DNA from: Paucidesulfovibrio gracilis DSM 16080
GTDB lineage: Bacteria; Desulfobacterota; Desulfovibrionia; Desulfovibrionales; Desulfovibrionaceae
Assembly: GCF_900167125.1 (NCBI RefSeq)
Contig: NZ_FUYC01000009.1
Span: forward strand, 1-64,000
Direction of reading: 5' to 3'
Length of the DNA stretch: 64,000 nucleotides
Part shown: piece after piece, positions 44,863 through 52,706 of the stretch
How positions within the stretch are numbered: position 1 is the first letter of the stretch
How the letters are laid out: each line of letters starts with the position of its first letter
Position numbers and translations under genes: made by a program
Notes under the pieces: model-generated
What the model was told of the DNA's origin: nothing
What the model saw: the letters and a program-made list of their open reading frames with translations, nothing else
Database searches by the model: none

Positions 44863-45459
44863 CTATTGCTGCGCGGCTTCAGCAAAGACGCGCCGAAAGT
44901 CGTCCTTCAGGGCCGTGTAAATGGACAGGGCTTTTTTCACAGCCATGACAGAGGCCGTGGACGATATGGTGGCACCGGAAACAGCGTCGATGTCACCGCC
45001 CTGGGAGCGCAGTTCCAGGTTGGTCAGCTCATGCCCGCGGAATTGGCCGGTGAATCCGTGTTTGGCTACACGGGCACCAATCCCCGGTGTTTCCTTCATG
45101 GTGGTTACGCCGATGCCCTGGACCGTGCCGGGATCAAATGTAAATCCTACCATGACGCCGATCTGGCCGCCGTAGCCCCGGCTTTTGGTTTCAAAGGCCA
45201 CACCCAGCAGCTTGTCGTCTTTCTTGGCAGGGAAGACCGTGATCTCCTGGTCCGTATCCGGAATTGTGAATACGTGGCGTTCCTTCACGGGGTCGTTGTT
45301 GAATGTCGGAAACACGGCGGCAATGGCCGGACCTTGGACGAAAGTGAGTTCCTGCTCCACAATGTGCGGGGCCGTGAATTTTTTCAGGCTGGCCAGGGAG
45401 AGTCCGGCCAGGCCGCAGATCAGCGAGAGCACGACAATCATTTTAAGCATTTCGCGCAT
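44863..45459 (-). CDS. rnfG: Rnf subunit G, periplasmic flavoprotein
   Basis: 198 residues. One N-terminal membrane anchor (~8-27), then a periplasmic domain with the covalent FMN motif DAVSGATISSTAS (~residue 165); the Thr in SGAT is the flavinylation site. Such flavinylation needs ApbE, not encoded in this window. The start overlaps the end of rnfD. Confidence 0.94.
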   Translation of the reverse strand: MREMLKMIVVLSLICGLAGLSLASLKKFTAPHIVEQELTFVQGPAIAAVFPTFNNDPVKERHVFTIPDTDQEITVFPAKKDDKLLGVAFETKSRGYGGQIGVMVGFTFDPGTVQGIGVTTMKETPGIGARVAKHGFTGQFRGHELTNLELRSQGGDIDAVSGATISSTASVMAVKKALSIYTALKDDFRRVFAEAAQQ

Positions 45460-46418
45460 CAGTACGCCCCCTCATGCACGATGAGCGGCTTGGGCCGGAT
45501 GCGGTCCAGCAGGGGAGCCGCAAGGTTGGCCAGCAGGATCGCAAAGGCTGCGCCGTCCGGGTGAACGCCCCAGACGCGGATGATGATCAGCAAGCAACCC
45601 GCTAGAAGGCCGAAAAGAAGCGTGCCGATGGGAAAAACAGGGGAAGAGCCGTTGTCCGTAGTCAGGAAAAAGGCCGCGAACAGCGTACTGCCCGCCAGGA
45701 GGTGGAACACCGGTCCCGCGTACTCTTCGGGGTTGATGAGCTGGAAACACAACGCGGTGAGGGTAACGCCGAGGACGAATCCCAGGGGGATGAGCGGCTT
45801 GATGCGGTTCCGTGCCAGGAGCCAGAGACCGCCCGCCAGCACCGGCAAGGTCTGCACGGCCCCGAGTCCGCCGATTTCGTGGCCAAGAAGTAAGTCCATC
45901 AAGGGAACGTCTTCTACGGCCAGATAGCCGAAATGCTTGAGTTCATGGAGAGGAGCCAGGAAATTGGAGTCCAGCAGGGTCAACTCCGTGTTCATGAGTT
46001 CCGGCCAGGAGATGGACAGGATGGCCCAGCCCACGCAGGGCGCGGCAAGGGGGCTGGCCCCGATGCCGCCGAATACGGCCTTGCCCAGGACAATACTTGC
46101 GGCGGCTCCGGCCAACACCAGCCACCAGGGGGCGGAGGCGGGCAGCAGAAAGGCCAGCAGCAGCCCCGTGAGCAGAGCGTGCAGATCGTCCGTTTCGTTT
46201 TCCCGTTCCATAATGCGTGCGCAAAGAGCCTCCACGACAACGGCGGCCGCGGCGCACAAGGCCATGACACGCAAAGCGGGCAGGCCGTAGTTGACCACGG
46301 CCATCACCACTGCCGGCAGGAGCGCCAGCAACGTTTCCAGCATGATGCCGCGGGTGGTTCGTCCGCAATGGATGTGGGGCGGGCAGGACACGGTCAGCAA
46401 AGGAGAGGGCGGACGCAT
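45459..46418 (-). CDS. rnfD: Rnf subunit D without the usual flavinylation threonine
   Basis: 319 residues with about nine to ten membrane helices. The N-terminus SPLLTVSCPPHIHCGRTT is typical of RnfD/NqrB, as is the DNGSSPVFPIGTLLFG near the end. Where other RnfD proteins have an ATPL-type motif with an FMN-bearing Thr in the mid-protein periplasmic loop, this one reads DSNFLAPLHELKHFG (~residue 160), with no Thr. It starts three bases from rnfC. Confidence 0.9.
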   Translation of the reverse strand: MRPPSPLLTVSCPPHIHCGRTTRGIMLETLLALLPAVVMAVVNYGLPALRVMALCAAAAVVVEALCARIMERENETDDLHALLTGLLLAFLLPASAPWWLVLAGAAASIVLGKAVFGGIGASPLAAPCVGWAILSISWPELMNTELTLLDSNFLAPLHELKHFGYLAVEDVPLMDLLLGHEIGGLGAVQTLPVLAGGLWLLARNRIKPLIPLGFVLGVTLTALCFQLINPEEYAGPVFHLLAGSTLFAAFFLTTDNGSSPVFPIGTLLFGLLAGCLLIIIRVWGVHPDGAAFAILLANLAAPLLDRIRPKPLIVHEGAY

Positions 46419-46420
46419 GA

Positions 46421-47608
46421 TCAGGCTTCCTCCGTGTCTTGGGATGGGGCCGTGTTAGGGGGTTGTTCTGCTTGGGCCGAGGCATCGAGCCGGGCCAATT
46501 CGGATTTGGCCAGTTGCAGGTATTGCAGCAGGGGGCGGCGCGCCGGGCAAACATATCCGCAAATGCCGCATTCGAAGCAGGCTGCGACATGGCCGAAACG
46601 GGCACGTTCCCAAAGACCGGCCTCGGCACACATGCTGAGTTCTCCCGGAAACAACCGTGCCGGGCAGTGGCGGGCGCATTGGCCGCAGTTAAGGCAAGCC
46701 GCGTCCCGCACCGGCGGGTAGGTGCTTTGCGGGATGACGGTCACACCGTAATCCTGGAGATGGAGACCGGTATTCAGGTCGAATAGTGCCTGGCCGCACA
46801 GGGGACCGCCGCGCGACACCCGATCTCCTGCATCGGGCAGGGAGCCGGTGGCTTCCAGCAGGTCGTGAACGGGCGTTCCAACCATGGCGCGCAGGTTCCG
46901 GCCTTGGACGGTGAGGAAAACTTCTGTTCGCGGCAGGCCGGTTTCCATGATCCGTCCCAGCGCCATAAGCGTGAAGATGTTGATCACGGTGATTTTTTTA
47001 GAGACGTTTTTTTCGCCGATGGCCTGGAGGATCATGGTTTTCATGCCGTTGGGATGTCGGGGCGGCATCCGGACAACGTCACAGTTGCCGAAAGCCGATG
47101 CATCCACGTCCGGGCCGACCACGGTCACCTGGGTCGGCGTGATCAGCGTGCGGGCCAGGCGAAGCCCTTTCGAAAGCGTATCTCGAAAGTCGCGAAGCAG
47201 CCGTCCGGTGATGAAGATATTCGGTTCCGGTGGGGTGGCGTTGACGACCAATCGTCGGGCGGGTCGCAGGGCGTCCACATCCATGCCGCATTCGCTGAGG
47301 GCGTTTTTCAGTGCGGAGCCGTTCAGGGCGCTCAGATCCCTGGCCGCCACCGGCTCGACGGCCACAGGACCGCTTCGCACAGAGACAAACCCGTCTTGCA
47401 CCCCTGTCACCTCGCCGGCAACCGGAGTATGCGTCCAGGGACCGAGGGGGTGGGCCGGTCGGCCGACAGCGCCGAAGCGGGGAAGTTCCTCCCCGGGAGT
47501 CACCAGGGGGAGGCCTCCACGCAACGGAATGTGGACTTCTTGTGCCTGCGGGGCGTCCTGCAACGGGCTGCCCGGATCAGTATGCAATATGAAATCGTTT
47601 TTGCCCAT
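46421..47608 (-). CDS. rnfC: Rnf subunit C with two 4Fe-4S motifs but no visible NADH/FMN loop
   Basis: 395 residues. The N-terminal barrel-sandwich domain (VHIPLRGG, PVAGEV) and the C-terminal ferredoxin domain with CLNCGQCARHCP (~314) and CFECGICGYVCP (~352) fit RnfC. The glycine-rich GxGGAGFP loop expected before the ECEP motif is not seen: the region reads SALKNALSECGMDVDALRPA followed by NATPPEPNIFI. The protein is soluble and cytoplasmic. Probably unable to bind NADH in the standard way. Confidence 0.9.
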   Translation of the reverse strand: MGKNDFILHTDPGSPLQDAPQAQEVHIPLRGGLPLVTPGEELPRFGAVGRPAHPLGPWTHTPVAGEVTGVQDGFVSVRSGPVAVEPVAARDLSALNGSALKNALSECGMDVDALRPARRLVVNATPPEPNIFITGRLLRDFRDTLSKGLRLARTLITPTQVTVVGPDVDASAFGNCDVVRMPPRHPNGMKTMILQAIGEKNVSKKITVINIFTLMALGRIMETGLPRTEVFLTVQGRNLRAMVGTPVHDLLEATGSLPDAGDRVSRGGPLCGQALFDLNTGLHLQDYGVTVIPQSTYPPVRDAACLNCGQCARHCPARLFPGELSMCAEAGLWERARFGHVAACFECGICGYVCPARRPLLQYLQLAKSELARLDASAQAEQPPNTAPSQDTEEA

Positions 47609-47614
47609 GGACGG

Positions 47615-48388
47615 TTACCTGATGTGACACTTGTCGCAGTCGTTTTCGCCGTAGGGGCCTTTTTGCAGATCCCGGTGGCAGTTCATGCATTGGTCATGGA
47701 AGGCATTGGTGCGCGTGAGTACCAGCTCACGGTCCGGATTCGGAGTGCGGTGGCATTGCTGACACGGGGTGTAAGAGCCGGAATAATTGGTCATATCCTT
47801 CATGCGGTGGCAGGGCGAGCACCCTTTGATGCCTTTGTCGAACATATCGTCGTGACAGGTGGCGCAGCGTTTGTGGGCCGCGTCCCGGAGGCTGGGCATA
47901 TATTCATCCCCGGCGAGGTCATGGCATTGGTTGCAGTGGCCTGGTTCGTCCTCGATATCCGGCCCGTGGTGGCAGGCCTGACAGTCGTCAAAGGCATACT
48001 CTTTGTGTGCTTCGTGGTCGAAGGCCAGCTCGCCGAATTCCGCGTGGTGACATTTCACGCAGTAGCTTTTGTCCGGGAAGGAATTGACGTGCTCGGCGAT
48101 GTAGTCCTGGTCAAAGGATGCGGGATGACAGGAACCGCAGGGGACAGGTTCGGCTTTCGCAGCTTGCTGTCTGTCATGTTCCGTTTTGGTTTCGTGGTGA
48201 CATTGCACGCAGGCTATTTCGTAGTTCCGATGATGGCGAAGGTGGGAGAAAATCACCCGGCCGCCGTTGTTGTGAAACAGAATGCGCACGGGCAGCTTTT
48301 GGGCTGTGGCCGGGAGAAGATATCCAGCCAAGGCCACGGCAAGCAGCAGGCAGACGACTACCGTGATGGGAATGTGGCGTTTTTGCAA
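47615..48388 (-). CDS. Rnf-associated decahaem c-type cytochrome
   Basis: 257 residues with ten CxxCH motifs (CVQCH, CGSCH, CVKCH, CQACH, CNQCH, CATCH, CSPCH, CQQCH, CMNCH, CDKCH). An N-terminal hydrophobic segment (~8-28) is a signal or membrane anchor. The periplasmic cytochrome is placed first in the Rnf operon, six bases from rnfC. The start appears to be a TTG at 48388, because no ATG or GTG lies in frame; TAGG stands upstream. It likely exchanges electrons with the soluble cytochrome c3 pool and RnfG/RnfD. Confidence 0.92.
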   Translation of the reverse strand: MQKRHIPITVVVCLLLAVALAGYLLPATAQKLPVRILFHNNGGRVIFSHLRHHRNYEIACVQCHHETKTEHDRQQAAKAEPVPCGSCHPASFDQDYIAEHVNSFPDKSYCVKCHHAEFGELAFDHEAHKEYAFDDCQACHHGPDIEDEPGHCNQCHDLAGDEYMPSLRDAAHKRCATCHDDMFDKGIKGCSPCHRMKDMTNYSGSYTPCQQCHRTPNPDRELVLTRTNAFHDQCMNCHRDLQKGPYGENDCDKCHIR

Positions 48389-48420
48389 GATGGCGTACCT
48401 AAAATTATTGTTGGGCGGGA

Positions 48421-48450
48421 AGTATAACCATGTTTACCGGACTTCGTCCA
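48421..48450 (-). promoter_or_regulatory. Possible promoter of the Rnf operon
   Basis: Minus strand TGGACG (48445-48450), 18-base spacer, TATACT (48421-48426). The start would be about 30 bases before the cytochrome TTG. Confidence 0.45.
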
Positions 48451-48612
48451 TACCCGCGAAAACCACCGTTGCCGTCGTTTGAAACGGGCTGTTTGCGCCG
48501 TTGTGTAAAAAACAGTGTTTCGTTTGACGGAAAAAGGAACCGGAAACCGCTGAAATAGACTTTGTGGCAGCGCCATGGCCAATTCCGGCGGTTCCGGCAA
48601 GGGATTCCCGAT

Positions 48613-49542
48613 TTAATCGGTTTCCTTGTCAGCATCGGTTTGTGCCGTCTTGAGCCGCTTGGAATAGGACGCGGCTTCGATTCCCGCGACGCATCCTTCG
48701 CCCACGGCCTTGGCGATCTGCAAAGGGGGACCGCAGATGTCGCCAGCGGCGTACACGCCGGGAATGTTGGTACGCTGCTTTTTGTCGGTCTGCACGTATT
48801 TCATGGTCTCGTCCAGTTCCAGCCCAAGAGTGGCGGCCAGCTCCAGGACACCTTTGGCCCCGAGTTCGATGAACACCCCGGCAACATCCAGGCGTGTGCC
48901 GTCCTTGAGTTGTAGACCGGTGACCGCGTTTTCCCCTTCGATGGCTGCGACTTCGGCATTTTCAAGGATGGTGACGCCTTGTTCCCGAGCCTGGGCGAGT
49001 AGTTCCGGAGCCACGTCGAAGCGGTCGTTGATAAGCCAAACCTTTGATGCGGTATGGGAAAGGGTTACGGATCCGCCCACGGCGGCACTCTGGCCGCCCA
49101 CCACTGCCACCGGTTCGTTGCGGAAAAAGCCGCCGTCGCATTCCACGCAATAGCTTACGCCTTTCCCCAGAAGTTCTTTTTCACCGGGGACGCCCAGTCG
49201 ATTGCGACTGGTGCCTGTGGCCAGCACCAGGGAGCGTGCCGTAAAGGTGCGGCCGCTTTCGATGGTCAATTGGAAATGTTTGCCTTGTGGCAGGATGGAG
49301 AGCACGTCTTCTTCAATGATCTCAGTGCCGAAGTTCTCTGCCTGCATCTTGCCGGTTTCGAGCATTTCTTCGCCCGTGATTTTGAGCTGGCAGCAGAAGT
49401 TTTCCACATGCGCCCAAAACAGGCTGCTTTTGTGCATTCTTCCGAGCATGAGCACGTCCGCTTTTTTGCGGGACGCGTGGATGGCGGCCTGAATGCCGCC
49501 GGGACCGGAGCCGAGGATGACGACATCGTAGATTCGATTCAT
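48613..49542 (-). CDS. Thioredoxin reductase-like flavoprotein
   Basis: 309 residues. FAD site VVILGSGPGGIQAAIHASR at the start, the redox pair CVECDGGFF (~residue 132) in place of the usual CA(T/V)CDG, NAD(P)H site VAVVGGQSAAVGGSV (~147; the normal GGGDSA is altered), and GVYAAGDICGPPLQIAKAVGEG at the end. An additional Cys pair, ENFCCQL (~48), stands where standard enzymes have ENFPG. The reductant and protein partner are uncertain; no thioredoxin gene is adjacent. Confidence 0.82.
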   Translation of the reverse strand: MNRIYDVVILGSGPGGIQAAIHASRKKADVLMLGRMHKSSLFWAHVENFCCQLKITGEEMLETGKMQAENFGTEIIEEDVLSILPQGKHFQLTIESGRTFTARSLVLATGTSRNRLGVPGEKELLGKGVSYCVECDGGFFRNEPVAVVGGQSAAVGGSVTLSHTASKVWLINDRFDVAPELLAQAREQGVTILENAEVAAIEGENAVTGLQLKDGTRLDVAGVFIELGAKGVLELAATLGLELDETMKYVQTDKKQRTNIPGVYAAGDICGPPLQIAKAVGEGCVAGIEAASYSKRLKTAQTDADKETD

Positions 49543-49840
49543 GAAAGCTCCTCAATGTTCTACGGTGAAGAGGGCAATCCCCATACTAAAGGCGTGGCGA
49601 AAAAAGGCAAGAGGCAAGCCGCAATTTGTCAGCATGACAGAATTTTCACATAATAGCGGCTCAGGAGGGAGCAGCGGCTTGCATCGTTTTGTCCGTGCCG
49701 CTCCATTCCTGCATGCGAACTGCGTCAGGAGACATGCTCCCCCAGGGAAGGGGAACGCGGTATGACAAAGCAATCGGCGGGGCAGTTGTTTCCGAAGCTG
49801 GGACGGGTCGTGTGCGGCGCGGACCGTTCGAAGTGTTGCT
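49543..49840. other. Intergenic region with a possible minus-strand promoter
   Basis: No gene is seen. TTGCCT (49605-49610) and TAGTAT (49583-49588) with a 16-base spacer on the minus strand could serve the thioredoxin reductase-like gene. Confidence 0.4.
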
Positions 49841-50668
49841 TCAGCCGGAAACAGTTGTTTGCTTGGTACGGGGTTGCGAGAGCGAGGTGTGGTCGGAGGG
49901 GCTGTCGAGTCGAAGCGCTATCTTTCTGCGGAGTTGCCGCATGGGGGCGTCGTCGGGCATGGCCGCGAAAAGGGTCTCGGCATAGCCTCGTTCCCGGTAG
50001 ATGGTGCGGGCTGCGGCATGGTTCAGACCCGCGACCCAGCCGAGCAAGAGCAGACGGAAATCGTTGTGCCAGCGCATGTCCCGATAGTTCGCCGTCTCGC
50101 CGGCCAGTACCTTATTATAAATGGAACGTGTGTACCGTGCGGGGGCATCCTTGGTGTCCAGGGTCACCTTGGAGCTGGCATCGGCTCCGGCAGAGAGATG
50201 TTCTAGGACCACAGGAATGATGTCCAGTTTGTCGCTGTCGCGGACCACGCGAACAACGGTGTTCAGCGGTTCGGGCAGGTCGGGGCGCAGATCGCGGACG
50301 TTGTGCAGGAACACGGCGCCAAGCACGGTGCGGCGTTCAAAGGTGGAGAATCCACTCATGAGGTCTGAATGCAGCAGGGAGGTAATGCCGAGCCGGGCGT
50401 GATTTTTTGACGAGGGATCGTGGAAGGTCGCGTAGGTGCGGTATTGGTCGAACCGACCCGTATCGTGCAGCAGAGCCGCTATGAGCGAGAGTCGTGTCGT
50501 GGCGGCATCAAGCTTCTCGTCGCGCACGATGCGTGCGGCCAGATCCCGCACGCGCAGGCTGTGCCGGATTTTGAGGTCGATGTGGTAGTCGTTGTCGGGG
50601 TCGCCGGTAAGATATCCAGCAACGTAGTTTTGGAAGCGCTCATCCAGTTGTTGAAGAGAAATGGTCAT
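49841..50668 (-). CDS. HD-domain phosphohydrolase
   Basis: 275 residues. The N-terminal half shows IRHSLRVRDLA, then SLIAALLHDTGRFDQY (the HD pair), and a downstream VVRDSDKLDII with the distal Asp, so the metal-binding H...HD...D set is complete. The C-terminal half is helical. Substrate unknown (nucleotide or cyclic nucleotide). It overlaps the following small membrane gene by four bases. Confidence 0.8.
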   Translation of the reverse strand: MTISLQQLDERFQNYVAGYLTGDPDNDYHIDLKIRHSLRVRDLAARIVRDEKLDAATTRLSLIAALLHDTGRFDQYRTYATFHDPSSKNHARLGITSLLHSDLMSGFSTFERRTVLGAVFLHNVRDLRPDLPEPLNTVVRVVRDSDKLDIIPVVLEHLSAGADASSKVTLDTKDAPARYTRSIYNKVLAGETANYRDMRWHNDFRLLLLGWVAGLNHAAARTIYRERGYAETLFAAMPDDAPMRQLRRKIALRLDSPSDHTSLSQPRTKQTTVSG

Positions 50669-50985
50669 GATCGTTCAATGCGGCGTTTGTGGCGGAGATA
50701 TTGCCGTTCGCTCCAGTCTCCCCGCTCATATTCTCGTTTCAGTTCATCCAGTTCCTTACGCCGCAGTTCTTCGGCCTCGGCGTCCAGTTCCTTATCGCGA
50801 AGCAGGCCTTTGGGACCGTGCAGGATGCGCAGAAAACCGGCGATGACTGCGAAAATGGCCACCAAAAAGGCAAGTCGGGCCAAAAGCGGAAGCCAGCTTT
50901 CTCCCGTACCGCTGGTGAAGGGCCAGAATTCCCAGCCTGTGGGGACGGCGCTTTGCGAAATAAAATGCAGAATCGTCGAATCCAT
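50665..50985 (-). CDS. Small membrane protein with SHOCT-like tail
   Basis: 106 residues with one membrane segment (LARLAFLVAIFAVIAGFL, ~34-52), followed by a charged helical linker. The ending LDELKREYERGDWSERQYL resembles the SHOCT motif found at the ends of membrane or stress proteins. It is the first gene of a two-gene unit with the HD protein. Confidence 0.6.
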   Translation of the reverse strand: MDSTILHFISQSAVPTGWEFWPFTSGTGESWLPLLARLAFLVAIFAVIAGFLRILHGPKGLLRDKELDAEAEELRRKELDELKREYERGDWSERQYLRHKRRIERS

Positions 50986-51131
50986 GGCGGCTCCTTACGT
51001 TGTGCTGCCCACACATACTGCCCATGGCGCGCCATGGCAAGGAGGAAGGGGGCCGGTGTCTGGACAGGTCGCCCGGGTTTCCGTATCTTCCCGGTTCGAT
51101 TCCCCACACACCGGAACCATGGGAGTGGATC

Positions 51132-51971
51132 ATGAAGCCGAAGCTGTTGTATATTCTTTGTGCGGTCCTGGCTGTTTGTTGGTTGACCGCGAGCGTTCCC
51201 GCCCAGGCATGGCAGTGGGGACAGGCAAACGAGACCGTCTCACAGACCACCGCGCCGCAGCCCGGTGATTCACAGGCGGCTGCCCCCCGGCAACCGAGCA
51301 GGGAACCCAGGGGATTCGGCTTGCAGTTTATCCCCATTATTTTGATTATCCCGCTGGCCTGGTTGTTTTTTCGAGGGGTTCATCGCCGTCGCGACGATCA
51401 GGATTCAGATTTCCCGTCGTCCAGCAGTGGGAAGGGCGACAGTCGGTTTTCCCAGGAGGACGATCCCGAACATCTCCGGGAAGCATACCGCCGCGCACGA
51501 GCGCAATGGGAATGGATGGAAGGCGGGGAGTCCCGTAAGCCCCGGGAGGCGGCTGCATCTTCCCGGGCGGCGTCGGCATCGGCTGACGGTGGGTTTGATG
51601 AAAGTGAGTTTTTGCGCGGTGCCAAACTGGCCTATGCCCGGTTGACCGAGGCATTCGACGCGCTGGATGCGGATGCCGCAGCTCCGTTCGCCGCCGAGGC
51701 GGTGGTGGAAGGCTTGCGCGCCCGCGCCCGTTCCGGTGCGGTCCCCACAACCACGGAGTTGGTGCTTGTGGAGGCCGAGCTGTTGGAGCATTCCGAGAGC
51801 GGGGAGAGTGAAGAGGCTGTTGTATTGTTCGATGCGTTGGTGCGGCGCGGCAATGAGTCGCCTGAGCCGGAGGAGGTCCGGCAGGTCTGGCGTTTTGGCC
51901 GCGACCCCCGCGACCCGTCGTCCATGTGGCGGCTGGAGCGCATGGAATCCTATAGTGAACCCGCATCCTGA
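51132..51971 (+). CDS. Tim44-like domain membrane protein
   Basis: 279 residues from the ATG at 51132 behind GGGAG. Signal peptide (cleavage near AQA-W), Gln/Pro-rich segment, one membrane helix (FIPIILIIPLAWLFF, ~63-77), an acidic linker, then a Tim44-like C-terminal domain (~155-275; DESEFLRGAKLAYARLTEAF, ending SSMWRLERMES). In bacteria such proteins are membrane-tethered domains of unknown role. Confidence 0.75.
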   Translation: MKPKLLYILCAVLAVCWLTASVPAQAWQWGQANETVSQTTAPQPGDSQAAAPRQPSREPRGFGLQFIPIILIIPLAWLFFRGVHRRRDDQDSDFPSSSSGKGDSRFSQEDDPEHLREAYRRARAQWEWMEGGESRKPREAAASSRAASASADGGFDESEFLRGAKLAYARLTEAFDALDADAAAPFAAEAVVEGLRARARSGAVPTTTELVLVEAELLEHSESGESEEAVVLFDALVRRGNESPEPEEVRQVWRFGRDPRDPSSMWRLERMESYSEPAS

Positions 51972-51983
51972 TGAGGAGTGACT

Positions 51984-52706
51984 TTGGCGAAAGCACCTTT
52001 TGATCCCCGGGCTTCCCTGGACGAATTGCTGCATACGGCGCGTTCGCGCTTTGGTGAGGTGGAGTTTCAGGAAGTGGGGTTAAGCGGCGGTCCGTTGGAG
52101 ATTCTCCAGATCCGGGACATGACCGCATATATCGATAAAATCGTTGCCCGGGCGGGCAATTCCGGTGATGTCCAGTTACCGTTGTGGGCGAAGATCTGGC
52201 CCGGCAGCGTGGTTTTGTCCATGTACCTTGAGCGGTGTCCCCTGGTGGAGCACGGCCGGTACCTGGAAATCGGTGCGGGCGTAGGACTGGCCGGACTGAT
52301 TCTGGCCCGGCGCGGGGTCCATGTGACGCTGACGGACCTGGAGCCGGATGCGTTGCTGTTTTGCCGTATCAACGCTCTGCGGAACGGTCTGGAACAGAAT
52401 GTGGATGTCGTCGCCGCCGACTTCACCCGTGACCGTCTGGAAGGTACTTTTGACGGAATTCTTGGCGGAGAGGTCTTGTTCCGGCAAAGCATGTTCGAAC
52501 CGCTTGGAGCATTTCTCGGTGCGCATCTTGCCCCGCGTCCCGATGCCGAGATCGTGCTCAGCGTGGACAGTCAGCGCGAGGGGATTCCTTTTTTTAAGGC
52601 CGTTTGTACCGATTACGCCATCATGCGTCAGGACGTACCGTTTTCGGACAAGGACTCCGGCGAACAGCGCACGGCCTGCCTCTATCGGATGCGGAGGAAG
52701 TCTTGA
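51984..52706 (+). CDS. Class I SAM-dependent methyltransferase
   Basis: 240 residues from a TTG at 51984 behind GAGGAG; a GTG at 51978 overlaps the ribosome site. The SAM motif YLEIGAGVGLAGLILA is at ~residue 90, followed by VTLTDLEPDALLF. The family resembles METTL/nicotinamide N-methylase-like protein methyltransferases (LWAKIWPGSVVLS before the SAM motif). The stop overlaps the YcaO start (TGATG), so the two products are made together. Confidence 0.78.
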   Translation: MAKAPFDPRASLDELLHTARSRFGEVEFQEVGLSGGPLEILQIRDMTAYIDKIVARAGNSGDVQLPLWAKIWPGSVVLSMYLERCPLVEHGRYLEIGAGVGLAGLILARRGVHVTLTDLEPDALLFCRINALRNGLEQNVDVVAADFTRDRLEGTFDGILGGEVLFRQSMFEPLGAFLGAHLAPRPDAEIVLSVDSQREGIPFFKAVCTDYAIMRQDVPFSDKDSGEQRTACLYRMRRKS

